A stretch of 64,000 nucleotides of DNA, from NCBI RefSeq assembly GCF_039531165.1, contig NZ_BAAAPN010000009.1:1-64000 (forward strand), given 5' to 3'. Below are positions 47,444-55,409 of this stretch, in pieces. The translations under genes were made by a program, and so were the position numbers. The first letter of the stretch is position 1, and each line of letters starts with the position of its first letter. The DNA is from Nostocoides_A vanveenii. GTDB lineage: Bacteria > Actinomycetota > Actinomycetes > Actinomycetales > Dermatophilaceae. Under the pieces are notes generated by a model. It was not told where the DNA came from. It saw only the letters and a program-made list of their open reading frames with translations, and did no database searches.

Positions 47444-48418
47444 ATGTTCATCCGTATGCCGTCCCGTCGCTGCGCGCTCGCCGTGGCCCCCGCGCTCGCG
47501 GTCACCGCGCTCGTGGGTGTGGCAGGCGAAGGAAGCGCGGCCGGCCTACCGCCCTCCGAGGTGCGGGACTCCTTCCGTTTGCCGGGCACCCTGCTCGTCG
47601 CGCGCGACGGTGACCTCTGGTCGGTGCGCGCCGACGGGACCGGTTGGCGCCGGCTGGCCGCCAAGGTCAGCACCGCCGCTTGGTCTCCGGACCGGATGCG
47701 CATCGCCTACTCCAGCTACACCTCGGGCGACCCGGACATCTGGGTGATGACCGCCGCGGGCGGGGCCAAGCAACGGATCACGAGCGGACCGGCATACGAC
47801 GAGGACCCGACGTGGTCGCCGGATGGGAAGCGGCTGGCATACTCCTCGTGCGCGGCCGACTTCCGCGGGTGCGGCGTGGCCACGGTCCGGTCGACCGCGC
47901 CTTCTGGTAAGGCGACGTGGATCTTGACCGGCACAGAACACCCGAGCGCGGGTGCGTGCAAGGGTTCGGCGAGCGATGCCTATCTCAATCCGAGCTGGCA
48001 CCCTCGCCTGAATCGCCTTGCGCTGCAACATGCTTGCCGGTATGCCGATGCTCCGTCGAAGGTGCTACCCCTCGTCGTCAACGCGAGCACCGGCGCGGTC
48101 GTCTCCCGCGTGGCCGGCCGCCTGGCCAACCCGGACTGGTCGGCCGACGGTCGCCGGCTGGTGTGGGTGGACGCCCGCGACGTCGAGGGGGCGACGTCGG
48201 TCATTCGTACCAGCCCAACAGGGGCCAGCCCGGTGCGGATCACCCCGTGGGTCGGCCCCGGCGACTTCCCGAACTCTGCCGACACGCCGGTGTGGTCGCC
48301 GGACGGGCGCTGGGTCGCCTATGCGAAGGCATTCTCGGACGCTTGGGTGACCAATGCCGCTGGCACCTCGCGCCGCCTGCTCTTCACGAACGCGCGGCCG
48401 CTGGACTGGCGCTGGTGA
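47444..48418 (+). CDS. Secreted PD40/TolB-like beta-propeller protein
   Basis: A 324-residue protein, paralogue of the one at 645-1616. A signal peptide lies in the first 32 residues (Arg-rich start, then ALAVAPALAVTALVGVAG). PD40 repeats carry AAWSPDRMRIAY, PTWSPDGKRLAYSS, PDWSADGRRLVWV and PVWSPDGRWVAYAK. Cysteines (SSCAADFRGCG) could form a disulfide in the exported protein. Ligand and role are unknown. GGAGAAGCC before the ATG is the ribosome site. It is the first gene of the accessory stretch between ARC and dop. Confidence 0.75.
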   Translation: MFIRMPSRRCALAVAPALAVTALVGVAGEGSAAGLPPSEVRDSFRLPGTLLVARDGDLWSVRADGTGWRRLAAKVSTAAWSPDRMRIAYSSYTSGDPDIWVMTAAGGAKQRITSGPAYDEDPTWSPDGKRLAYSSCAADFRGCGVATVRSTAPSGKATWILTGTEHPSAGACKGSASDAYLNPSWHPRLNRLALQHACRYADAPSKVLPLVVNASTGAVVSRVAGRLANPDWSADGRRLVWVDARDVEGATSVIRTSPTGASPVRITPWVGPGDFPNSADTPVWSPDGRWVAYAKAFSDAWVTNAAGTSRRLLFTNARPLDWRW

Positions 48419-48455
48419 CCGAGGTCGCGCTCTCGGCCCATGAACGCCCGCACCA

Positions 48456-49028
48456 TCAGGTGCCGGACAGCACCAGGCTCAGATTGTCGTGTAATCGTCG
48501 ACGTAGAAGCCCTGAGTCCATTGCATGGTGATCGTGACCAGGGCAGTCCGAGCGGTCTTGGGCACCGCTCCCGCCTTGGTGGCGGGGAGAAACTTTGTCG
48601 TGTTGCCGCGATCGGCCGCCTTGACGCCGCCGATCGATCCGGACGTTCCGACGCTCGCGCCAGTTGCGCTCTTGAAGGTGACACTGAGCTTGGCGTTGTC
48701 ATCCTGATCGCTGAAACCGCCGAACCACCCGGACAGGGTGTACTTGACCGAGCCCTTGCTGATGGCCGTCGCGTAGGCAGCCAAGGAAATCGTCTGGCTG
48801 GCCGTGACGACCGGCCGCGTGCCCAAAGGACCCCCGGCGAAGAAGCTTTTCCCTCGAGATGGCGGGCCCGGGGCTGTCGACGTCGGGAAGAGGCCCACAC
48901 CATATTTGACGGGGGGTGAAACCACTCTGAGGTCCCTTGGTCCACTTCGGTGCGGCGACCGGATTCCCGTCAGCGCTGCCCGCCGAGGACTCGCCACCGG
49001 GATTTTGGATGAGGTTCGGGGTCGTCAT
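48456..49028 (-). pseudogene. Carbohydrate-binding-like protein, broken by two frameshifts
   Basis: The pieces fit one protein of about 190 residues. ATG 49028 starts MTTPNLIQNPGGESSAGS and runs in frame to KWTKGPQSGFTP. There a run of six C (minus strand, about 48921-48926) throws it out of frame. Dropping one C gives VKYGVGLFP and a beta-sandwich-like body (GKSFFAGGPLG, SVKYTLSGWFGGFSDQDDNAK split, TALVTITM). Near the end one base is missing at about 48488; correcting it gives DNLSLVLSGT and TGA at 48456-48458. The NLIQNPGGE opening and NLSLVL ending are typical of galactose-binding or CBM-like domains. No signal peptide is evident. Confidence 0.6.
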
Positions 49029-49111
49029 CGCCGAGCGATGACGGACGAGGGGCTGGGGGGTGCACGGCATACCGGCTGGCGCCGCGCGCCCTCTCGGCTG
49101 GATTACCCGAG

Positions 49112-50086
49112 TTAGTCGTCGTCCTCGGGTGGCGACTGCGCGCCCGCATGCTCGTCGCGCTCGGCCCGATCCAGCAGCGGTGCAATGTCGTAGGGCGTGG
49201 TGTCGATGGCCGCGTGCAGGTCGCCCAGTTCGGCGAAGCGCGCGGGCATGGTCGCGATCGTGAAGTCGTCGGGCTCGGCGGTAGCGATCTCGCCCCAGGT
49301 CAGAGGGGCCGAGACGGTGCCGCGCGGGTTGCCGCGCACGGAGTAGGCGGCGGCAATCGTATGGTCGCGCGCGTTCTGGTTGTAGTCGACAAAGACGGCC
49401 GCCGGGTCGCGGTCCTTGCGCCACCAGGTCGTCGTCACATCGTCCGGGAGCCTGCGCTCGACCTCGCGCGCGAAGGCGAGAGCCGCGCGGCGCACGTCGC
49501 CAAACCCGTGCTCGGGCACGATGCGGACATAGACGTGCAGGCCACGGCCACCGGAGGTCTTGGGATAGCCGACAGCGCCGAGCTCGTCGAGGACCTCGTG
49601 GCTGACTTCGGCGGCGCGGCGGACGCGCGCGAAGGGAGCGTCGGGCATCGGGTCGAGGTCGATGCGCCACTCGTCCGGCTTCTCGGTGTCGGCCCGCCGG
49701 CTGTTCCACGGGTGGAACTCGACCGTCGACATCTGGACCGCCCAGATCACATCCGCGGCCTTGGTCACGCATAACTCGTCGGCGTGCAGCCCGTAACGCG
49801 GGAAGTGCAACCGCACCGTCTCGACCCAGGGCGGCGCGCCGCGGGGCAGGCGCTTCTGGTGGACCTTGGGCCCGTCGACGCCGTCGGGGAAGCGGTGCAA
49901 CATACACGGCCGCTCGCGCAGTGCGTTGACGATGCCGGGCGCGACGGACTCGTAGTAGCGCGCGAGGTCGAGCTTGGTCTCGCCGCGCTCGGCGAAGTAG
50001 ACACGATCGGGGCTGGAGAGCTTGACGTCGTAGCCGTCCACGTCGAGTACGACCGGCTCCCCGAACTCACCCTTGCGCGCCGCCAT
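49112..50086 (-). CDS. LigD-type DNA polymerase/primase domain protein
   Basis: A 324-residue stand-alone PolDom of the archaeo-eukaryotic primase superfamily, as in the polymerase part of LigD. The catalytic Asp pair is in WRIDLDPMPDA (Asp143, Asp145). TSGGRGLHVYVRI and the RPCMLHRFPDGVDG region are family hallmarks. Such proteins fill gaps during end joining and add ribonucleotides. No Ku gene is in the window; LigC at 29804 would be a natural ligase partner. The ATG overlaps no neighbour. Upstream lies the 68-bp palindrome. The C terminus is acidic. Confidence 0.92.
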   Translation of the reverse strand: MAARKGEFGEPVVLDVDGYDVKLSSPDRVYFAERGETKLDLARYYESVAPGIVNALRERPCMLHRFPDGVDGPKVHQKRLPRGAPPWVETVRLHFPRYGLHADELCVTKAADVIWAVQMSTVEFHPWNSRRADTEKPDEWRIDLDPMPDAPFARVRRAAEVSHEVLDELGAVGYPKTSGGRGLHVYVRIVPEHGFGDVRRAALAFAREVERRLPDDVTTTWWRKDRDPAAVFVDYNQNARDHTIAAAYSVRGNPRGTVSAPLTWGEIATAEPDDFTIATMPARFAELGDLHAAIDTTPYDIAPLLDRAERDEHAGAQSPPEDDD

Positions 50087-50151
50087 ACACCAACCGTATG
50101 CCGTGTGGCCCCCGCCCCCGCGCCGGCGCGGCTCCCGGCGCCTTCAGCACG

Positions 50152-50219
50152 ACTCGGGCCGCCTTTTCGTTGGGGGGCCGGATTATACCGAGGCCCGCCA
50201 ACGAAAGTCAGGCCCGAGT
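50152..50219. repeat. 68-bp composite palindrome with TATAAT in its loop
   Basis: Three nested stems on one axis. ACTCGGGCC (50152-50160) pairs with 50211-50219, 9 bp. TTTCGTTGG (50165-50173) pairs with 50198-50206, 9 bp. GGGCC (50175-50179) pairs with 50192-50196, 5 bp. Two symmetric 4-nt gaps and one G-G mismatch separate them. The 12-nt loop (50180-50191) contains TATAAT on the minus strand. The element lies between the polymerase start and a truncated gene. Its size and symmetry exceed a simple terminator. Confidence 0.75.
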
Positions 50220-50226
50220 TCGGTGG

Positions 50227-50409
50227 TCACGTCCTCGCTGCGCTCGGACCGGCACAAATCAGCGGTCTCCCGGAGGTCATGGTCAAGGCTGCCGAATGGA
50301 CTGCGGCCGCGTGCTGCTGCTCAGGTGTCAGGGCGGCGCAAATCCCCGCGGGAATCCAGACACCAGCGCGCACGCGTCGCCACTGATCCGGTTGCCTGGC
50401 CGGCTCCAC
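50227..50409 (-). pseudogene. Truncated N-terminus resembling AbiEi/DUF559-type proteins
   Basis: From GTG 50407-50409 the minus strand encodes 60 residues with the pattern QWRRVRAGVWIPAG, LTPEQQHAAAVHSAAL, RPLICAGPSAART. This recalls the first 60-70 residues of AbiEi-type or DUF559 proteins, where R-x-R-R-G-V-Y-x-P and S-x-x-S-A-A occur. The frame then stops, and the composite palindrome begins 8 bases further on. Full members run to 250-300 residues, so this looks like a remnant cut off at the palindrome. Family link is by eye only. Confidence 0.35.
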
Positions 50410-50447
50410 CCCGACCACACGAAAATGCGGCCCCAGTCGGTGCGCTC

Positions 50448-51428
50448 TCAGGTGAAGAGCGTGGGCTGGGGTGGGGCGTGGGTGGGGTCGACGCCGTCGA
50501 AGAGGGAGGAGATCGACTCGCCCATGTGGATCCGTCCGATCGCTTCGGCAAAGAGCCCCGACACCGAGCGCACCTTCAACCCGGGCCATTCCACATCCGG
50601 CATGGGCACGGTGTCGGTGGTCACGACCTCGCTGATCATCGGGTGCGTCGAGAGCCGCTCCACGGCCCGCCCGGTGAACAACCCATGCGTGCAGGCGATC
50701 GCCGCCTCGGTGCAGCCGAAGTCCTTCAGCCGTTCGAGCAACTCGATGATCGACCCACCCGTGGCGATCTCATCATCGAGCACGATCGCGCGTTTGCCCG
50801 CGACGTCACCGACGATCATGTCGATGACCACCTTGTCGTCGGCCTTGCGCATCTTCGACCCCGCCGCGACCGGCAGGCCCAGGAGGCGCGCAAACTGGGT
50901 CGCCGTCTTGGCATTGCCGAGGTCGGGGGATACGACGACACAATTCTCGAGATTCCCGCCCCGGAAATGGTCGGCCAGCACCCCGATCGCCGTCAGGTGA
51001 TCCACCGGCACCGAGAAGAAGCCGTGCACCTGCGGCGCGTGCAGCGCCATGGTCAGCACCCGGTGCGCGCCCGCGGTCGTGATCAGGTCCGCGACCAGGC
51101 GACCGCCCATGGAGATTCGGGAGGCGTCCTTCTTGTCCGATCGGGCATACGCATAGTGCGGTAGGACCGCGGTGATCTGCGCTGCCGACGCCCCCTTGGC
51201 CGCGTCGATCATCAGCAGGAGCTCCATCAAGGACTCCTGGGTCGGCGGCACGATCGGCTGGATGATGTAGACATCCCGCTGCCGGCAGTTCGCCCCGAGT
51301 TGCGCCTGCAGGCAGTCATTGCTGAAGCGCGAGGTCACGCTCGGCGACAAGGGCACCCCGAGCGCCGAGCAGATGCGTTGGGACAGGGCCCGGTGACTCG
51401 ACCCGGAGAAGACCACGATGTCGCGCAT
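50448..51428 (-). CDS. prs: Ribose-phosphate pyrophosphokinase (PRPP synthetase), probable second copy
   Basis: Makes PRPP from ribose-5-phosphate and ATP. The 326-residue protein has YAYARSDKKDASRISMGGRLVADL (usual YARQDRK region) and the PRPP-binding loop VLDDEIATGGSI in place of the classic V-D-D-M-I-D-T-G-G-T. FSGSSHRALSQRIC at the N terminus is typical. The motif changes suggest the divergent second group of actinobacterial PRPP synthetases; the housekeeping copy is usually beside glmU and is not in the window. It lies within the accessory stretch between ARC and dop. Confidence 0.88.
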   Translation of the reverse strand: MRDIVVFSGSSHRALSQRICSALGVPLSPSVTSRFSNDCLQAQLGANCRQRDVYIIQPIVPPTQESLMELLLMIDAAKGASAAQITAVLPHYAYARSDKKDASRISMGGRLVADLITTAGAHRVLTMALHAPQVHGFFSVPVDHLTAIGVLADHFRGGNLENCVVVSPDLGNAKTATQFARLLGLPVAAGSKMRKADDKVVIDMIVGDVAGKRAIVLDDEIATGGSIIELLERLKDFGCTEAAIACTHGLFTGRAVERLSTHPMISEVVTTDTVPMPDVEWPGLKVRSVSGLFAEAIGRIHMGESISSLFDGVDPTHAPPQPTLFT

Positions 51429-51465
51429 ACATTCCCTACGGCGCTGCGGACGGACTGGCGCCAGC

Positions 51466-52461
51466 CTAGCCGCCCACGCCTGCCCTCGCCGCCGAGAGTG
51501 CGGCTGTGAGGAAGCCCACCAACTCCCGCCGATGGGCTTCGCCGCCCCGATACGCGCCCGCTAGCGAGGCAAAGCCGTGCGGCGCACCCTGAAAGTTCGT
51601 GACCCGAACCGGTATGCCCGCGCTGGCGAGAGCCGCGGCATACCGCAGGCCGTCGTCACGGATCGGGTCCAGATCCGCGGTCTGGATCAGCGCCGGCGGC
51701 AGGTCGCGCAGGTCGCCGAAGAGCGGCGAGACGATGGGATCGCGCGGGTCGACGCCGCTCCCGTCCAGATAGTGCCCGAGGAAGGCGTGGATGCCGGCGC
51801 GGGTCAGGATGGGCGCCGACGCGTGCTCGTCGATGGACGGCGAGGCGAGCGTGCAGTCCACTGCCGGATAGATCAACGCCTGAGCCCGTATGCCGTCCGC
51901 CCCCGCATCGCGGAAGGCCTTCGTGACGACGGCGGCGAGATTCCCACCCGCCGAATCGCCCGATACCGCAACGCGGCTCGCGTCCACGGCGTACTGCTCG
52001 GCGCGCGCCAGCAGCCACCTCGTGGCGTCGATGCAGTCGTGCGCTGCGGCGGGCGCCTTGTGCTCAGGGGCGAGGCGGTAGTCGACCGACACCACGAAGG
52101 CGCCGACACCGGCCGCCAGGTCGGCACAGAGTGGGTCGTAGTTGAGGACATTGCCCTGCACCCAGCCGCCCCCGTGGTAGAAGAAGATGACCGGCGCGCC
52201 GGGTCCGCTGCGTCCGGATCGATACAGCCGCAACGGGATTCGCGTCCCGCCTCGCCCGTCGGCAACCGCGGTGGTGATGGTGACGCTCGGGTCGATGGCG
52301 CCCAGCACACGCTGCGCGAGCCGGCCGCGCGGATAGACCGCGGCACGATTGGCCGCGATGCCGTCGAGATCGAGATCCTGGATCGGCTTACGACCCGCCG
52401 CATCGACGAGCGTGACGACGGTGGTCAGCCAGGGGGCCATTCCGGGATAGGGGCGGAGCAT
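51466..52461 (-). CDS. Alpha/beta hydrolase (hormone-sensitive-lipase family esterase)
   Basis: A 331-residue esterase/lipase. It has the oxyanion motif YHGGGW (HGGG near 96-99), the nucleophile in VSGDSAGGNLAA (Ser170), a late acid in ADLDPIRDDG, and catalytic His in GAPHGFASL. Short acyl esters are likely substrates. ATG 52459-52461 is preferred; a GTG or ATG further upstream would extend through the operator palindromes into the divergent gene. The palindromes at 52487-52521 lie 26 bp upstream, so it may be regulated with the divergent regulator/VWA pair. Confidence 0.85.
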   Translation of the reverse strand: MLRPYPGMAPWLTTVVTLVDAAGRKPIQDLDLDGIAANRAAVYPRGRLAQRVLGAIDPSVTITTAVADGRGGTRIPLRLYRSGRSGPGAPVIFFYHGGGWVQGNVLNYDPLCADLAAGVGAFVVSVDYRLAPEHKAPAAAHDCIDATRWLLARAEQYAVDASRVAVSGDSAGGNLAAVVTKAFRDAGADGIRAQALIYPAVDCTLASPSIDEHASAPILTRAGIHAFLGHYLDGSGVDPRDPIVSPLFGDLRDLPPALIQTADLDPIRDDGLRYAAALASAGIPVRVTNFQGAPHGFASLAGAYRGGEAHRRELVGFLTAALSAARAGVGG

Positions 52462-52486
52462 GACGCATCCTTGCAGACCTGCGGCC

Positions 52487-52521
52487 CCGCAAATATTGCG
52501 GTCCCGCATAATCTGCGGGAC
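52487..52521. promoter_or_regulatory. Two abutting operator-like palindromes in a divergent promoter region
   Basis: CCGCAA-ATA-TTGCGG (52487-52501) and GTCCCGCA-TAATC-TGCGGGAC (52501-52521) are both perfect and share one base. Both contain the half-site TGCGG/CCGCA with AT-rich centres. They fill the region between the esterase start and the HTH-like gene at 52531. They are strong candidates for a regulator binding site controlling both directions. Confidence 0.65.
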
Positions 52522-52530
52522 AATGGGGCC

Positions 52531-52929
52531 ATGATCGAAGACCAGAAGCCCGGCATCGAGGAAATCAAGGCCGCACTCGACGTGGCCGGTGCGATGACCC
52601 CGGTGGTTGCCCTGCCGCACTTGCGCGCGGCGGCCGACCTGCTGGCCCGGCTCATCGACGACGCGTTAGCGGCGGCCGTGCTCGACGAAGGCGCCAGCCT
52701 GCGGGGAGCCGGGGCCGCCGCGGGGCTGACCGAGAACGCCGTCGGCCCGCGCCTCGCGCGCACGGCTCGCCTCGCCGGCTATGCCAATGACGCGGGCCGG
52801 GTGACCGCGGACGCCATCCGCCGAGCCCAGTACGACGCGGAGACCGGCACACCGGCCCCGGCAGCACCGCCCACCCCGGCGCCCATGCGCTTCAAGCCCC
52901 GGCGACCCACCACCGAAGGAGCACCATGA
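52531..52929 (+). CDS. Small protein with a helix-turn-helix-like segment
   Basis: A 132-residue protein not assigned to a family. Residues 50-75 (GASLRGAGAAAGLTENAVGPRLARTARL, read as two helices) resemble the sigma-4-like helix-turn-helix S-L-R-E-I-A-x-x-L-G-x-S-x-x-A-V-x-x-R-L. The C terminus is Pro/Ala-rich and basic. The ATG is 10 bp after the palindrome pair, so it is a plausible autoregulator. Its stop overlaps the VWA start (ATGA), indicating coupling. No sensor domain is visible. Confidence 0.6.
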   Translation: MIEDQKPGIEEIKAALDVAGAMTPVVALPHLRAAADLLARLIDDALAAAVLDEGASLRGAGAAAGLTENAVGPRLARTARLAGYANDAGRVTADAIRRAQYDAETGTPAPAAPPTPAPMRFKPRRPTTEGAP

Positions 52930-53567
52930 CCGACAGCACGCTGACTCATCTGTATTTCCTGCTCGACCGCAGCGGCTCGATGCAGTCGATCAAGACCGAC
53001 ACCGAGGGCGGCTTCGCGGCCTTCATCGCCGAGCAGCGCAACGCGGCTGGGCGATGCCGGGTCACGCTTGCGCAGTTCGACAACGCCTACGAGGTCGTCT
53101 ACGCCGATCTCGACGTCGCCCTCGTCGAGCCGCTGACCCTGCAGCCGCGCGGCACGACCGCCTTACTCGACGCGATCGGCCGCCTGGTCACCGAGGCCGG
53201 TCAGGCCCTCGCGCGCCTGCCCGAGGCAGAGCGCCCCGGCACCGTCGTCGTCGCGATCATGACCGATGGCCTGGAGAACGCCAGCCAGGAGTGGACGCAC
53301 GCGGCGGTCAAGGCGCTCATCGAGCAGCAGGAACGCGACTACCTGTGGCAATTCCTCTATATGGGGGCCGATCAGGACGCCATCGAGGTCGGCGCCAGCA
53401 TCGGGGTCGCGGCCGCCAATTCGTTGACGTATGCCCGCGGTGCCGTCGCCCCCGCGATGGCCGCCGCGTCGAGCATGGTCGGCGAGTTGCGCACGGCCCG
53501 CCGGCACTGCGCCGACGCCTCGCTGCGCGGGTATTCGGAGAAGGAGCGTCGCGACTCGGCCGGATGA
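52926..53567 (+). CDS. VWA-domain protein
   Basis: A 213-residue single von Willebrand A domain. The metal site is in FLLDRSGSMQSIK (DxSxS near residue 14), a Thr in RGTTALLDAIG and Asp in AIMTDGLENAS complete it. No signal peptide or membrane segment, so it is cytoplasmic. Such proteins bind partners through a metal ion. The start overlaps the HTH-like gene stop. Dop follows 20 bp later but has its own TAGGCT promoter box. The partner is unknown. Confidence 0.88.
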   Translation: MTDSTLTHLYFLLDRSGSMQSIKTDTEGGFAAFIAEQRNAAGRCRVTLAQFDNAYEVVYADLDVALVEPLTLQPRGTTALLDAIGRLVTEAGQALARLPEAERPGTVVVAIMTDGLENASQEWTHAAVKALIEQQERDYLWQFLYMGADQDAIEVGASIGVAAANSLTYARGAVAPAMAAASSMVGELRTARRHCADASLRGYSEKERRDSAG

Positions 53568-53587
53568 GCGCGACATAGGCTGACCGC

Positions 53588-55123
53588 ATGGGTGTGCAGC
53601 GCGTCATGGGGATCGAGACCGAGTACGGCATCTCGATGCCCAAGGCGCCGCACGCCAACCCGATGGTGCTCTCGGGGCAGGTGGTCACGGCATACGCGCA
53701 GGCGCAGGGCGTACGCGCGGCGCGCGCCTCCTGGGACTATGCCGACGAGGCCCCGCTGCGCGACGCCCGCGGCTTCGACATCAGCCGCAGGGTCGCGCAT
53801 CCCTCGCAACTGACCGACGAGTGGGGCGGCGACACCGACGACCCGACGCTCGCCAATGTCGTGCTGACCAATGGTGCCCGCCTGTATGTCGATCACGCCC
53901 ACCCGGAGTACAGCTCACCCGAGGTGACCACCCCCCGGGCCGGGCTGATCTGGGACCGGGCCGGCGAGGCGATCATGGCCGACGCCGTCGCGCGGCTGGC
54001 CGCCAGCCCGCCCGGTGTCAACCTCTACAAGAACAACACCGATGGCAAGGGCGCCTCCTATGGCACACACGAGAACTACCTCATGCGGCGCTCGACGCCC
54101 TTCGCCGAGATCGTCCGGCACCTGACGCCCTTCTTTGTCGCGCGGCAGGTGATGTGCGGGTCCGGGCGGGTCGGCCTCGGCGTCGACTCGAAGCGCCCGG
54201 GCTACCAGATCGCCCAGCGCAGTGACTTTTTCGAGGTCGAGGTCGGGTTGGAGACGACGCTGAAGCGGCCGATCATCAACACCCGTGACGAGCCGCACTC
54301 GGTCGCCGACAAGTATCGCCGGCTGCATGTGATCATCGGCGACGCGAATCACTGCGATGTTGCGGGCCTGCTCAAGCTGGGCACCACCTCACTGGTCCTC
54401 GAGCTCATCGAGGCGGGGGCGATGACCGACAACCTCTCGGTGCGCAACCCGGTGGCCACGCTGCAGGCGATCTCGCACGACCCGAGCCTGACGACGCTGA
54501 TCGAGTTGCACGACGGGCGCAAGCTCACTGCGGTGCAGTTGCTCTGGCGTTATCACGACCTGTGCCACGCGCGACTGGAGGCGACGGGGGAGGGGAGCGA
54601 ACGGCATACGGCCGAGGTGATGCGGTGGTGGGCCGATGTGCTCGCGAAGCTCGAAAGCGACCCGATGAGTGCGGCCCGCGAGGTAGACTGGGTCGCGAAA
54701 CTCCAGCTTCTGCAGGCCTATCGCGAGCGCGATGCGATGGAATGGAATGACCCGCGACTGAAGGCCATCGACATCCAATGGTCTGATGTCCGGCCCGACA
54801 AGGGGATCTTCAACAAGCTGCGGGCGGGTGGCCGGTTCACCGACCTCGTCTCCGAGGACGAGGTCGCGTCGGCCGTCACGAGGCCGCCGGAGGACACGCG
54901 CGCCTACTTCCGCGGCCGGTGCCTGGAGCGCTTCGGCGACGACGTGGTCGCCGCGTCCTGGGACTCGATCATCCTCGAAGTGCCCGGCCGCCGGACGCTG
55001 CACCGCATTCCGATGATGGAGCCGCTGCGGGGGACGCGGGAGGCGGTGGGCGACATCATCGACGCCAGCCCCGATGTCGCGGCCCTCCTGGAGTGGCTGA
55101 CCGGCGACCTCGACCGCCGCTGA
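53588..55123 (+). CDS. dop: Deamidase/depupylase of Pup
   Basis: Converts the C-terminal Gln of Pup to Glu and removes Pup from proteins. The 511-residue protein belongs to the carboxylate-amine ligase-like family: VMGIETEYGISMP at the start, LVYKNNTDGKGASYGTHENYL-type region near 150 (VNLYKNNTDGKG, SYGTHENYLM), INTRDEPHS, LHVIIGDANHCD. The THENY segment distinguishes it from PafA (CHENY). A TAGGCT box ends 6 nt before the ATG. It is the first gene of the dop-pup-prcB-prcA-pafA cluster; pup has its own TAGGCT box at about 55176. Confidence 0.96.
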   Translation: MGVQRVMGIETEYGISMPKAPHANPMVLSGQVVTAYAQAQGVRAARASWDYADEAPLRDARGFDISRRVAHPSQLTDEWGGDTDDPTLANVVLTNGARLYVDHAHPEYSSPEVTTPRAGLIWDRAGEAIMADAVARLAASPPGVNLYKNNTDGKGASYGTHENYLMRRSTPFAEIVRHLTPFFVARQVMCGSGRVGLGVDSKRPGYQIAQRSDFFEVEVGLETTLKRPIINTRDEPHSVADKYRRLHVIIGDANHCDVAGLLKLGTTSLVLELIEAGAMTDNLSVRNPVATLQAISHDPSLTTLIELHDGRKLTAVQLLWRYHDLCHARLEATGEGSERHTAEVMRWWADVLAKLESDPMSAAREVDWVAKLQLLQAYRERDAMEWNDPRLKAIDIQWSDVRPDKGIFNKLRAGGRFTDLVSEDEVASAVTRPPEDTRAYFRGRCLERFGDDVVAASWDSIILEVPGRRTLHRIPMMEPLRGTREAVGDIIDASPDVAALLEWLTGDLDRR

Positions 55124-55211
55124 CCTCGGCGATGGGAGCACGCCGTGCCTTACGGGGCGCTGTTGGCTCCGTGACATAGGCTCGAACAAAGCACCGAGAA
55201 GCGAGGTTGTC

Positions 55212-55409
55212 ATGGCTGGCCAGGAGCAGATCAGGCCCACCCGTCGCGGGGACGGGGACGAGGGCGGCGGGGACGACGCCGGGCAGGTGAGCGCGCGCAA
55301 GGAACAGATCGACAGCGAGGTCGACGACCTGCTCAGCGAGATCGACGGCGTGCTGGAGTCCAATGCCGAGGAATTCGTCAAGAGCTTCGTGCAAAAGGGC
55401 GGGCAGTGA
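55212..55409 (+). CDS. pup: Prokaryotic ubiquitin-like protein Pup
   Basis: A 65-residue disordered tag ending VKSFVQKGGQ. The C-terminal GGQ must be deamidated by Dop to GGE before PafA can link it to lysines. The central helix-forming part QIDSEVDDLLSEIDGVLE binds the ARC coiled coil. The stop overlaps the prcB GTG by 4 bases, so tag and protease are cotranslated. GCGAGG before the ATG is a moderate ribosome site. Confidence 0.98.
   Translation: MAGQEQIRPTRRGDGDEGGGDDAGQVSARKEQIDSEVDDLLSEIDGVLESNAEEFVKSFVQKGGQ

Noticed and set aside
50152..50219. Integron attC site
   Set aside because: The palindrome lacks the R-Y-Y-Y-A-A-C and G-T-T-R-R-R-Y core pairs and there is no integrase or cassette array nearby.
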